This document shows positions 19,524-27,140 of a stretch of DNA of 64,000 nucleotides, in pieces. The notes below the pieces were generated by a model. That model ran no database searches. It was not told the DNA's origin and worked only from the letters and a program-made list of their open reading frames with translations. A program made the position numbers and the translations under genes. Numbering within the stretch: position 1 is the first letter of the stretch; the number at the start of each line of letters is the position of its first letter. Origin of the DNA: Streptomyces sp. NBC_01451 (GTDB taxonomy: Bacteria > Actinomycetota > Actinomycetes > Streptomycetales > Streptomycetaceae); the NCBI RefSeq assembly GCF_036227485.1, contig NZ_CP109479.1, forward strand, positions 3,844,001 to 3,908,000. The letters are read 5' to 3'.

Positions 19524-20464
19524 AGCTGCCCGGACTCCTCGTCGCCGCTGTTCCGCTGCCGGACCTTGTTCTCCTGGACCTCGTTCTCCTGGACCTTGTT
19601 CTCCGCGATGCGGGCGAACTCCTCGACGCTCAGGGACTCGCCGCGGGCCTGCGGGGAGACCCCGGCGGCGACGAGGGCGGTCTCGGCGGCGGCGGCCGAC
19701 CCGGCCCAGCCGGCGAGCGCGGCGCGCAGGGTCTTGCGGCGCTGGGCGAAGGCGGCGTCGACGACGGCGAACACCTCGCGCCGCTCGGCGGTCGTCTTCA
19801 GCGGCTCGGCACGCCGGACGAGCGAGACGAGCCCGCTGTCGACGTTGGGCGCGGGCCAGAAGACGTTGCGGCCGATGGACCCGGCGCGCTTGACCTCGGC
19901 GTACCAGTTGGCCTTCACGGACGGGACGCCGTACACCTTCGAGCCGGGCGGCGCGGCGAGCCGGTCGGCGACCTCCGCCTGCACCATCACGAGCGTCCGC
20001 TCGATGCTCGGGAACGTCTCCAGCATGTGCAGCAGCACGGGCACGGCGACGTTGTACGGCAGGTTCGCGACCAGTGCGGTGGGCGGGGGGCCCGGCAGTT
20101 CGGTGACGCGCATGGCGTCGGAGTGCACCAGCGAGAACCGGTCCACGCGGCCGGGCGTCCGGGCGGCGACGGTGGCGGGCAGCGCGCCCGCGAGCACGTC
20201 GTCGATCTCGACGGCCACGACCCGGTCGGCGGCCTCCAGCAGCGCGAGCGTGAGGGACCCGAGCCCCGGCCCGACCTCGACGACCACGTCGTCGGGCCGC
20301 ACCCAGGCGGTGCGCACGATACGGCGGACGGTGTTGGCGTCGATCACGAAGTTCTGCCCGCGCTGCTTGGTGGGCCGGACGCCGAGGACGTCGGCCAGCT
20401 CACGGATGTCGGCGGCGCCGAACAGGGCATCGGGGGAGGCGTCGGGGACGGGGCTGGTACTCAC
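19520..20464 (-). CDS. ksgA: 16S rRNA (adenine1518/1519-N6)-dimethyltransferase
   Basis: A 314-aa SAM-dependent methyltransferase that dimethylates two adjacent adenines in helix 45 of 16S rRNA late in 30S assembly. Motifs are GQNFVID, the SAM loop [12 protein letters not shown], and the catalytic [11 protein letters not shown]. The C-terminal 30 residues are an acidic extension built from VQE/NKV repeats, encoded by a 15-bp tandem repeat at 19566-19604. GTG 20464 overlaps the stop of the upstream Lrp gene by 4 nt. Resistance to kasugamycin is the known loss-of-function trait of the family. Confidence 0.93.
   Translation of the reverse strand: MSTSPVPDASPDALFGAADIRELADVLGVRPTKQRGQNFVIDANTVRRIVRTAWVRPDDVVVEVGPGLGSLTLALLEAADRVVAVEIDDVLAGALPATVAARTPGRVDRFSLVHSDAMRVTELPGPPPTALVANLPYNVAVPVLLHMLETFPSIERTLVMVQAEVADRLAAPPGSKVYGVPSVKANWYAEVKRAGSIGRNVFWPAPNVDSGLVSLVRRAEPLKTTAERREVFAVVDAAFAQRRKTLRAALAGWAGSAAAAETALVAAGVSPQARGESLSVEEFARIAENKVQENEVQENKVRQRNSGDEESGQL
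19566..19604. repeat. 15-bp tandem repeat inside ksgA 3' end
   Basis: Two full copies and one partial copy of a 15-bp unit with one variable base encode an acidic [10 protein letters not shown] pentapeptide repeat in the KsgA tail. This is likely slippage outside the conserved domain. Confidence 0.75.
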
Positions 20465-20937
20465 GGGTCCAGGGTACGGGGGGTGGGGGGCGGGGGTGTG
20501 CAGCTGGGCAGCGGCTTGGGCGGGTAGCTGCGCAGGACGAGGGAGGTGGTGACCGGCCCGTAGCGGGCGAGGGAGTCCACTACCTGCTCCAGGCGTTCGG
20601 CGTGCGAACAGTGCACGTCGAACAGCAGGCAGTCCTCGCCGGTCACGCGGAGGGTCGAGACGATCTCGGAGGTCCGGGCGGCGAGGGCGAGTGCCCGGGA
20701 CAGCTGCGCGTGGGTGGTGCGCAGCCGGACGACGGCATGGATGTTCAGCCCCACCGCGGCCGGGGCGACGACGGCACGGTAGCCGGTGATGATCCCGTTC
20801 TTCTCCAGTCGCTGGATACGGGCGCCGGCTGCCGGCTGGGACAGCCCGACCCGGCGTCCGACCTCGGCTCCGGTGAGTCGGCCGTCCCTCTGGAGCAGTT
20901 CCAGGATGGCCTGGTCGATCTCGTCGAGTGATTCCAT
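20461..20937 (-). CDS. Lrp/AsnC-family regulator, overlapping ksgA
   Basis: A 158-aa feast/famine regulator. The N-terminal helix-turn-helix is [18 protein letters not shown] with [19 protein letters not shown]. The C-terminal RAM ligand domain includes [10 protein letters not shown] and [12 protein letters not shown] chose ATG 20937 over an upstream start because MESLDEID is the family norm. The last 10 residues run into a proline-rich tail, and the stop overlaps the ksgA start (GTGA). Lrp proteins often bind amino acids and control nearby transporters or enzymes. Here the divergent neighbour is a small hydrolase, while the downstream partners are ksgA and ispE. Confidence 0.85.
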   Translation of the reverse strand: MESLDEIDQAILELLQRDGRLTGAEVGRRVGLSQPAAGARIQRLEKNGIITGYRAVVAPAAVGLNIHAVVRLRTTHAQLSRALALAARTSEIVSTLRVTGEDCLLFDVHCSHAERLEQVVDSLARYGPVTTSLVLRSYPPKPLPSCTPPPPTPRTLDP

Positions 20938-21059
20938 CGTTGTCGCCGCCACTTTCCTTGAGATCACTTGCCGGGCCCGGTCGCCGCCGCTGGTTCATCG
21001 AGAATCGTCCCAGGCGCACCCGTGATGCGTGAGGGACACGAATGGAAGGACGGTAGGCG

Positions 21060-21605
21060 ATGGTCGCGTACGTCATCATCCCCGGGATCGACGGTTCGGA
21101 CGAAAGGCACTGGCAGAGCCTGTGGGAGAGGCGCTGGGGGGCCTCAGCGGTCCGGATCGCACCGGCTTCGTGGAGCACGCCGGATCTGGCGGACTGGGTG
21201 GCCGCGGTCCAGGCCGCCCACGAGACCGCTTCCCGGCGTGACGGCCAGGTGGCGTTGGTGGCCCACAGTCTCGGCTGCTGGGCCGCCGCCGAGTGGCTGG
21301 ACCGGGCGCGACCCGACGGGGTGGCGGCGTTCCTGGTCGCGCCGCCCGATCCCCGAGGACCGGCGTTCCCGCGCCGGACCGCGTCGACGTTCCTGGGCCT
21401 GTCCGCCCGCCCGCTGCCGTGCCGAAGCCTCATGGTGGCCGGCGACGACGACCCCTACTGCGACCCGACGGCATCCGCCTCGTTCGCACACGAGTGGCGG
21501 GCGGAGAAACACCTCGCGGAAAGCCAGGGCCACCTCAATTCCGACAGCGGCCTCGGCGACTGGCGGACCGGCCGGGCACTCCTTCAGACGCTCGTCGGCC
21601 GTTGA
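21060..21605 (+). CDS. RBBP9/YdeN-family alpha/beta hydrolase
   Basis: A 181-aa serine hydrolase of the small RBBP9/YdeN type. The nucleophile elbow is VAHSLGC near residue 70, an aspartate follows in [10 protein letters not shown], and the final His lies in [14 protein letters not shown]. The family lacks a lid domain; substrates are unknown for most members. It is divergent from the Lrp gene (122 bp apart), a layout that often means the regulator controls it. Confidence 0.85.
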   Translation: MVAYVIIPGIDGSDERHWQSLWERRWGASAVRIAPASWSTPDLADWVAAVQAAHETASRRDGQVALVAHSLGCWAAAEWLDRARPDGVAAFLVAPPDPRGPAFPRRTASTFLGLSARPLPCRSLMVAGDDDPYCDPTASASFAHEWRAEKHLAESQGHLNSDSGLGDWRTGRALLQTLVGR

Positions 21606-21667
21606 CGCGACCGGGCCGCCCTTCCCGTGGTGCCGAGGTCCGGTGCCCTGGCCGGGTGCGCGTCGCC

Positions 21668-21690
21668 GGACTCCGGACTCCGGACTCCGG
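21668..21690. repeat. three 7-bp tandem repeats
   Basis: GGACTCC occurs three times in a row between the hydrolase and the glyoxalase-fold gene, followed by loose repeats of AGGCTCRYTCA. No function is evident. Confidence 0.7.
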
Positions 21691-21780
21691 AAAGGCTCAC
21701 TCAGAGGCTCGTTCAAAGGCTCGCTCAAAAGATCGCGATCGAGCCGGAACCGGCGCCGGAACCGGGTTAGAAGGATCGGT

Positions 21781-22191
21781 ATGGAACTCACCCAGATACG
21801 CCTGCTGGTGTCCGACTTCCCCGCCGTCTACCGCTTCTACCGGGACGTGCTCGGGCTCAAGCCGCAGTTCGAGGCCGAGAACGGCCCGTACGCCAAGCTC
21901 AGCCCCGACACCGGGCACGCGGCGATCGCGTTGCAGGACCGCGCGCAACTGGCCGGCGTGCTGGAGCCCCTGGGCCCCGAGCCGGCCGGACACCGCGCGC
22001 TGGTGGTGCTGCGGGTGGACGACCTGGACGCCACCCACGCCGAACTCACCGCGCGTGGCGCGGACTTCACCCGGGCCCCCGGCCCGATGGGCGACCGGAT
22101 CCGGGTCGCGTACCTCCAGGACCCGGAAGGGAACCTGGTCGAGCTCCAGGAGTGGCTGGCGCTGCGCGAGCAGACTGGTGAAGCGTCGTAG
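21781..22191 (+). CDS. VOC (glyoxalase/bleomycin-resistance fold) family protein
   Basis: A 136-aa protein with paired beta-alpha-beta-beta-beta modules. The first is LTQIRLLVSDFPAVYRFYRDVLGL; the second is RALVVLRVDDLDATHAELTARG ending in DPEGNLVELQEW. The Glu of NLVELQ is a usual metal ligand, and no obvious His stands at the first ligand position, so activity is uncertain. ATG 21781 has AAGGA 7 nt upstream. It follows the hydrolase gene by 175 bp on the same strand. Confidence 0.82.
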   Translation: MELTQIRLLVSDFPAVYRFYRDVLGLKPQFEAENGPYAKLSPDTGHAAIALQDRAQLAGVLEPLGPEPAGHRALVVLRVDDLDATHAELTARGADFTRAPGPMGDRIRVAYLQDPEGNLVELQEWLALREQTGEAS

Positions 22192-22416
22192 TCCGGCCTC
22201 GGCGCTCCCGTTCGCCCTGACGTGATCTGGCCGCGCTCGGCCGTGGCCGGCGCTTCCGCGAGGAGGTTCAGCGCCCCGGGGAGTGCACGGACCGCCGTCG
22301 CGTTGCCAACCCGGTTGATTGCAGGTCGAGTTGAAGGACGCCGGGTGCGGGACGAAGTGAGGCTCCTGGTTGGATGGCTTGGCGACGACTACAGGCAGCA
22401 GATGAAGGCCGGTCCC

Positions 22417-22674
22417 ATGGGAACGACACAGGGCCCGCCGGTGGCGCACGAGGACATCCAGGCCCCCGCGGGACGGACCAGGTGGTGGGTGGTCGCCCTC
22501 ATCCTGGGGCTGCCGGCACTTCTCGCCATCGGCTTCTTCGCCATGGTCGCGATCTGGGTGCTGACCGGCGACTCGTCCGAGGCTGAGCAGCGACCTCCCC
22601 ACTCTCTTCAGGTGAGCGTGGCAGCCCCATGGGCCGGAAGCACTCCTGTCTCGTCCCGGACATCGACGATGTGA
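22417..22674 (+). CDS. small single-pass membrane protein, hypothetical
   Basis: About 85 aa from ATG 22417, which has AAGG 8 nt upstream; ATG 22402 is also possible. It has a short polar N-terminus, one transmembrane helix (WWVVALILGLPALLAIGFF) and an outside tail. The tail after LTGDSSEAEQ has poor composition and may reflect a frameshift or decay. I do not recognise a family. Confidence 0.5.
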   Translation: MGTTQGPPVAHEDIQAPAGRTRWWVVALILGLPALLAIGFFAMVAIWVLTGDSSEAEQRPPHSLQVSVAAPWAGSTPVSSRTSTM

Positions 22675-22693
22675 CACCGGCGCTCGCTTCGAG

Positions 22694-22721
22694 GCCCTCA
22701 CCCCGCGTCGCCGTGAGGGGC
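22694..22721. terminator. hairpin between the small membrane gene and the DUF397 frame
   Basis: An 8-9 bp inverted repeat (22694-22701 with 22713-22721) lies between two converging frames, as expected for a shared terminator. Confidence 0.55.
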
Positions 22722-22729
22722 ACACGAGT

Positions 22730-22951
22730 TCAGGGTGCGGAAGTGGGCTTCCGGGTGGGCGACTTGACGGACCCGACGAAGCGGGTGAAGGCTCCCGTCG
22801 GGAAACTGAGGGTGCCGTGGGCGGGGTCCTTGGAGTCCCGTACGGCTACTCGGGCGCGGTGGTCCGCCATTTCCACGCAGGAGTCGCCGTCACCGTCAGC
22901 CGCCGCACTCCGGGGCCTGGGACGCCGACCCCCAACCACCGCAGGCGCCAC
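22730..22951 (-). CDS. DUF397-domain protein, N-terminus unusual or degraded
   Basis: The 73-residue frame ends with a clear DUF397 pattern: DGDSCVEMAD, then VAVRDSKDPAHGTLSF and AFTRFVGSVKS. The usual opening (tryptophan, then KSSYSGG) is replaced by an Arg/Pro-rich stretch. A Trp-Gly-Ser-like start survives in another frame just upstream, so a small frameshift is likely. DUF397 genes normally follow an XRE-family regulator; none is here. It may be a small orphan gene or a decaying one. Confidence 0.55.
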   Translation of the reverse strand: MAPAVVGGRRPRPRSAAADGDGDSCVEMADHRARVAVRDSKDPAHGTLSFPTGAFTRFVGSVKSPTRKPTSAP

Positions 22952-22987
22952 AGGAGTTGGGACAGCCCATCGAATCGGAAGACGGGC

Positions 22988-24355
22988 TCAGCCATGCAAC
23001 CGCGCCCCGCAATGCGGCCAAGGCCCCGCCCCCCGCTTCACATACAGCCTCTTCGCGCGGAACGTCTGCTCCGTGGCCGTCGCGTCCTGGGGGCGGCCGG
23101 AGCCGCCCAGGCTCTGCCAGGTCTGGGTGTCGAACTGGTACAGGCCGCCGTAAGTCCCGGACGGGTCCACGGCGTTCGGGCGGCCCCCGGACTCGCAGGC
23201 CGCCAGTGAACCCCAGTCCAGATGGTCCGCCCCCTGCACCGACGTCGGCATGGGCTTCGTGCCCACCCTCACCAGCTGGGCCCGGGGCTCGCGCACGACC
23301 TCCGTACGGACCCGGCGCGGCTTCTGCTTGACGCCGTTGACCGAGCGGATGGCGAAGGTGACCCGGCGCAGGCCCGGGCGGCCCGCCTGGTCGACCACCT
23401 CCGTGCCCTTGAACAGGGACGCGTCCTGGGTACGCCGGATGTCGAAGGGGATCGCCTCCTCGCGCACCTCCTTGGAGCCCGTCACCCGCAGTACCGTCAC
23501 CGTCTGGCCGTCGCGCGGGAAGCTCTCGGGGGGCACCGAGACGGTGTCCTCGCCCCGGAGCGTGATCCCGGCCTCCTCCACCGCCTCGCCGACCGTCGCC
23601 GTGTTCGTACGGATCGTGCGGGCCCGGCCGTCCGCCATGATCGTCACCGTGCGCTCGGTGCGGACGTCGATGGTGAGGCCCTGCCGGCCGATCTTCTGGG
23701 AGCGCGCGAGCGACAGGTACGCGCCCTCGGCGCGCACCCCGAACTCCGCGAGCGCTTCCTCGACCGTGTGTGCCGTCGTCCACACCTCACGCCGTTCACC
23801 GTCCAGAGTGATCCGTACGGGTCGTCCGTAGTGGACGCGCACCTCGTCGCCGCTGGCCAGTGCGGTGCCCGGCGCGGGGGCGACGACGTCGTGGGCGCCG
23901 ACCTCGACCCCCTCGTCGGCCAGCAGTTCGGTCACGTCGTCGGCGAAGGTGTGCAGGGTGCGCGGCTTGCCGTCGACGTTGAGTTCGATCGCCTTGTCCT
24001 TGGCGACGAAGGCCGTCGTACCGCCCGCGAGGAACGCCACGACGAGTGCCTGCGGCAGCAGCCGGCGGATGGCGTCGGGCCGTTCGGCACCCTTGCGGCG
24101 CCTGGCCGCCCGCCCCTCCTGGCCCCGTCCGCGGGCCACCCGCTGCTGCCTGGGCAACGTGGGCGGGACCGGCGGCTCCGGGGACGCGGGCGGCGCCGGG
24201 GGCTCGTAGGCGGGCCTGTACGTGTCCTCGTACGGCACACCGCGCGGCACCCCGTACGCCACCGTCTCGGCGGTGTGCGGGTCGTACCCGCCGTAGGGCG
24301 ACGGCGGCCGCGGCCCGCTGACGGGGGTGTACGTCTCGTACGGCGAACTGCTCAC
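22988..24355 (-). CDS. rpfC: resuscitation-promoting factor with DUF348, G5 and Rpf domains
   Basis: A 455-aa exported, cell-wall-lytic protein. Residues 1-95 are cytoplasmic, proline/tyrosine-rich and then basic; a membrane anchor spans 98-117. Three DUF348 units follow at about 121-160, 180-220 and 235-275, then a G5 domain at 291-366. The lysozyme-like Rpf domain is at 378-455 with predicted catalytic Glu388 (ACESGG) and Cys387/Cys449 placed for a disulfide. Rpf proteins cleave peptidoglycan and promote spore germination. The symbol is my best match: in S. coelicolor, as I recall, the Rpf next to ksgA-ispE is RpfC. GTG 24355 follows a GGAGC site. Confidence 0.87.
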   Translation of the reverse strand: MSSSPYETYTPVSGPRPPSPYGGYDPHTAETVAYGVPRGVPYEDTYRPAYEPPAPPASPEPPVPPTLPRQQRVARGRGQEGRAARRRKGAERPDAIRRLLPQALVVAFLAGGTTAFVAKDKAIELNVDGKPRTLHTFADDVTELLADEGVEVGAHDVVAPAPGTALASGDEVRVHYGRPVRITLDGERREVWTTAHTVEEALAEFGVRAEGAYLSLARSQKIGRQGLTIDVRTERTVTIMADGRARTIRTNTATVGEAVEEAGITLRGEDTVSVPPESFPRDGQTVTVLRVTGSKEVREEAIPFDIRRTQDASLFKGTEVVDQAGRPGLRRVTFAIRSVNGVKQKPRRVRTEVVREPRAQLVRVGTKPMPTSVQGADHLDWGSLAACESGGRPNAVDPSGTYGGLYQFDTQTWQSLGGSGRPQDATATEQTFRAKRLYVKRGAGPWPHCGARLHG

Positions 24356-24463
24356 GACGACACGCTCCAGGTTCCGGCGACGGACGAGCACCAGAACCTA
24401 GCGGAGCGGCCGTCACTCTCCAAAGCGACGCGACTACGGAGCGTCAACGCACGTCAGTGCGCG

Positions 24464-25342
24464 TCAGTAATCGAAGGCGCGTGCTGTGTTCGTCGCGATG
24501 GCCGTCGCCAGACTGTCCTCGTCGATGCCGCGTACGTCGGCCATCGCCCGCAGGGTGATCGGGATGAGGTAAGGGGCGTTGGGGCGGCCCCGGTACGGCG
24601 CCGGCGTGAGGAAGGGCGCGTCCGTCTCGACCAGGACCAGCTCCAGGGGGGCCACGGCGAGCGCGTCGCGCAGCGGCTGGGCGTTCTTGAAGGTCATGTT
24701 GCCGGCGAAGGACATGAAGTAGCCGTTCGCGGCACAGACCTCGGCCATGTCCGCGTCGCCGGAGTAGCAGTGGAAGACGGTCCGCTCGGGGGCGCCCTCC
24801 TCCTTCAGGACCCGCAGGACGTCGGCGTGCGCGTCCCGGTCGTGGATGACCAGCGCCTTGCCGTGCCGCTTGGCGATCTCGATGTGGGCGCGGAAGGAGC
24901 GTTCCTGAGCCGACTTCCCCTCGGGGCCGGTGCGGAAGTAGTCGAGTCCTGTCTCTCCCACTCCCTTGACCTGCGGGAGCCCGGCGAGCCGGTCGATCTC
25001 CGCGAGCGCCTCGTCGAGGGCCGCGTCTCCGCCGGGGACCCGCGCGCCCTGCCGGGACCAGCCGTCGGGGTCGCCGTGGACGATGCGGGGGGCCTCGTTC
25101 GGGTGCAGGGCGACGGTCGCGTGGACGCTCTCGTACGTGGCCGCGGTCTCGGCCGCCCAGCGGGAGCCCTTGATGTCGCAGCCGACCTGGACGACCGTCG
25201 TCACCCCGACCGACGCGGCCCTGGCGAGACCCTCCGCGACGGTGCCGGACTGCATGTCGAGGTGGGTGTGGGAGTCGGCGACCGCCACCCGCAGGGGCTC
25301 GGGCAGCGGTGGCGCGGAGGCGGCTCCGGACTTGGCAGGCAT
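24464..25342 (-). CDS. tatD: TatD-family metal-dependent deoxyribonuclease
   Basis: A 292-aa TIM-barrel metallohydrolase. The metal motif DSHTHLD holds His25 and His27. Other ligands are Glu in GVGETGLDYFR, His in VIHDRDAH and FHCYSGD, and Asp in LVETDAPFLTP. TatD proteins act as 3'-5' DNases in DNA repair and breakdown. It sits upstream of the Rpf gene on the same strand, as in other actinomycetes (tatD-rpf-ksgA-ispE), though here ksgA is about 2.5 kb further away. Confidence 0.92.
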   Translation of the reverse strand: MPAKSGAASAPPLPEPLRVAVADSHTHLDMQSGTVAEGLARAASVGVTTVVQVGCDIKGSRWAAETAATYESVHATVALHPNEAPRIVHGDPDGWSRQGARVPGGDAALDEALAEIDRLAGLPQVKGVGETGLDYFRTGPEGKSAQERSFRAHIEIAKRHGKALVIHDRDAHADVLRVLKEEGAPERTVFHCYSGDADMAEVCAANGYFMSFAGNMTFKNAQPLRDALAVAPLELVLVETDAPFLTPAPYRGRPNAPYLIPITLRAMADVRGIDEDSLATAIATNTARAFDY

Positions 25343-25409
25343 GTCCAGATCCTACGAAACCTGATCCTGTGAAAGGGACATGCCCGCCTCGCCGGGGGAA
25401 CCGGGGGAG

Positions 25410-25808
25410 CTAGCTCGCCTTGCGGTGGAAGGGGTGCAGGAGATCCGAGAGATGCCAGTGGTGGTCTTCCTTCGGCGCCCCGGGCTCGGCGGCGGCGGTA
25501 TCCGTCGCCGGTACCGCCTTGGGGGCCGTGCGCTGCCGGTGCATCGAGTTCTGCACCGACGACACCTGTCCCGCCCGCATGATGCGTACGACATGGCCGT
25601 CGCAGTTCTGGCAGGTGGGGCGGGTCAGCGGGGACGGGACGACGCGGCCGTCCGCCACGTACATCACCATCTCGCCGCCCCCGGTGTCGGTGTGGTGCTC
25701 GATCTCGTACGACTGTTCCCAGCCGTGCCCGCAGCGCATGCAGGCGAAGGAATACGACTCGTGAACGACGGCGGTGGCCGTGCTGCGGTGGCCGGTGATC
25801 TCGCTCAT
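25410..25808 (-). CDS. zinc-ribbon protein of unknown function
   Basis: A 132-aa soluble protein. Two CxxC pairs (CMRCGHGW near residue 25 and CQNCDGHV near 70) form a likely zinc ribbon around a beta-rich insert. The C-terminal third is Ala/Pro-rich and ends in a His-rich HHWHLSDLLHPFHRK segment. ATG 25808 has AGGAG 5-6 nt upstream. Similar proteins are conserved in streptomycetes; no role is known to me. Confidence 0.75.
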   Translation of the reverse strand: MSEITGHRSTATAVVHESYSFACMRCGHGWEQSYEIEHHTDTGGGEMVMYVADGRVVPSPLTRPTCQNCDGHVVRIMRAGQVSSVQNSMHRQRTAPKAVPATDTAAAEPGAPKEDHHWHLSDLLHPFHRKAS

Positions 25809-25984
25809 GCCAGCTCCTCTTGTCCGCTGGACAAAGGACGGGTGCGTCCTGTGAACCAGTGGACGCCTCCGCCGACGTGAAGGCATCAGACCTGTCGACT
25901 GTTGAAGGCGTCTTGGCCATTCCTTGTGGGAACAGCCCGGATCCGAGGTCGGGACTTTGCCTTCCGCCCTCCCGCTTTGCCCCC

Positions 25985-26878
25985 TTATGGCGTGACCGGC
26001 GTCGCACTTCCCGCGGCGCCCGTGCCCGCCGCGCCCGCCGCGTTCTTCGCGGCCACCACCGCGTCGAACACCTCCCGTTTCGGCAGGCCCGCCTCGGCGG
26101 CAACCGCCGCGATGGCCTCCTTGCGCCGCTCCCCCGCCTCCTCGCGCACCCGCACCCGCCGCACCAGTTCCTCGGCGCCGAGCTCGCCGCCGTCCCGCTC
26201 CGGGGCGCCCTCGACGACGACGGTGATCTCACCCCGTACGCCCTCCGCGGCCCACTCGGCCAGCTCGGCCAGCGGACCGCGCCTGACCTCCTCGTACGTC
26301 TTCGTCAGCTCCCGGCAGACGGCGGCCCGCCGGTCGGTGCCGAACACCTCGGACATGGCGGCGAGGGTGTCGTCGAGGCGGTGCGGGGCCTCGAAGTAGA
26401 CGAGTGTGCGCCGTTCCTCGGCCACCTCCCTCAGCCTCGCCAGCCGTTCGCCGGCCTTTCGCGGCAGGAAGCCCTCGAAGCAGAAGCGGTCGACGGGCAG
26501 CCCGGACAGCGCGAGCGCGGTGAGCACGGCGGACGGGCCGGGTACGGCCGTCACCCTGATGTCCTTCTCCACGGCCGCGGCGACCAGCCGGTAGCCGGGG
26601 TCGGACACCGACGGCATGCCCGCGTCCGTCACCAGCAGCACCCGCGAGCCGCCGAGCAGCGCCTCGACCAACTCGGGTGTGCGCGCTGCCTCGTTGCCCT
26701 CGAAGTACGACACCACCCGGCCCTTGGGCTGCACACCGAGCCCCTGGGTGAGCCGGCGCAGCCGCCGGGTGTCCTCGGCCGCGATGACGTCCGCGCCCGC
26801 CAGTTCCGCCGCGAGCCGGGGCGGCGCGTCCGTGATGTCGCCGATGGGCGTGCCTGCCAAAACCAAGGTTCCTGTCAC
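25985..26878 (-). CDS. rsmI: 16S rRNA (cytidine1402-2'-O)-methyltransferase
   Basis: A 297-aa SAM-dependent methyltransferase of the tetrapyrrole-methylase fold that modifies C1402 in the decoding centre. The N-terminus GTLVLAGTPIGDITDAPPRL, the AEDTRR motif and DAGMPSVSDPGYRLV are diagnostic. PGPSAVLTALALSGLP and FEGFLPRK follow. GTG 26878 has a GAGG site 8 nt upstream. The C-terminal 20 residues are Ala/Gly-rich and not conserved. Confidence 0.93.
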   Translation of the reverse strand: MTGTLVLAGTPIGDITDAPPRLAAELAGADVIAAEDTRRLRRLTQGLGVQPKGRVVSYFEGNEAARTPELVEALLGGSRVLLVTDAGMPSVSDPGYRLVAAAVEKDIRVTAVPGPSAVLTALALSGLPVDRFCFEGFLPRKAGERLARLREVAEERRTLVYFEAPHRLDDTLAAMSEVFGTDRRAAVCRELTKTYEEVRRGPLAELAEWAAEGVRGEITVVVEGAPERDGGELGAEELVRRVRVREEAGERRKEAIAAVAAEAGLPKREVFDAVVAAKNAAGAAGTGAAGSATPVTP

Positions 26879-26984
26879 GTTTCCATCCTCGCAGGGCCTC
26901 CAAGGGGCCCTCCACTTGGCTTTCGGGCAGAGTGCCCGGTCCTTCAGCCGGGGTGAATGCCCACTTCCGCGGAGAGGGACAGGA

Positions 26985-27017
26985 GAAGCCGGATCGCTGC
27001 CAGAGCGATCCGGCTTC
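26985..27017. repeat. orphan perfect 14-bp hairpin upstream of rsmI and tnpB
   Basis: GAAGCCGGATCGCT (26985-26998) pairs perfectly with 27004-27017 around a 5-nt loop. It lies about 107 bp upstream of rsmI, which reads away from it, and about 124 bp before tnpB. No gene ends here, so a terminator role is unexplained unless it ends antisense transcription or marks a lost gene. Confidence 0.7.
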
Positions 27018-27140
27018 ACTGTCCGGGATGCCCGGGGCGGGTGGTGGCGGGAAGTCGAGAGACCTGGTAGCGGTGGCCGGGTCGGCGGGATGGTCACTCG
27101 CACGGGTGACAGTCGTCGATGAGGTGCACGGCTGGGGAAC

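Noticed and set aside
19520..21433. A long KsgA with over 300 extra N-terminal residues
   Set aside because: The extension overlaps the Lrp and hydrolase genes and has no family match; GTG 20464 with the GTGA overlap gives normal KsgA length.
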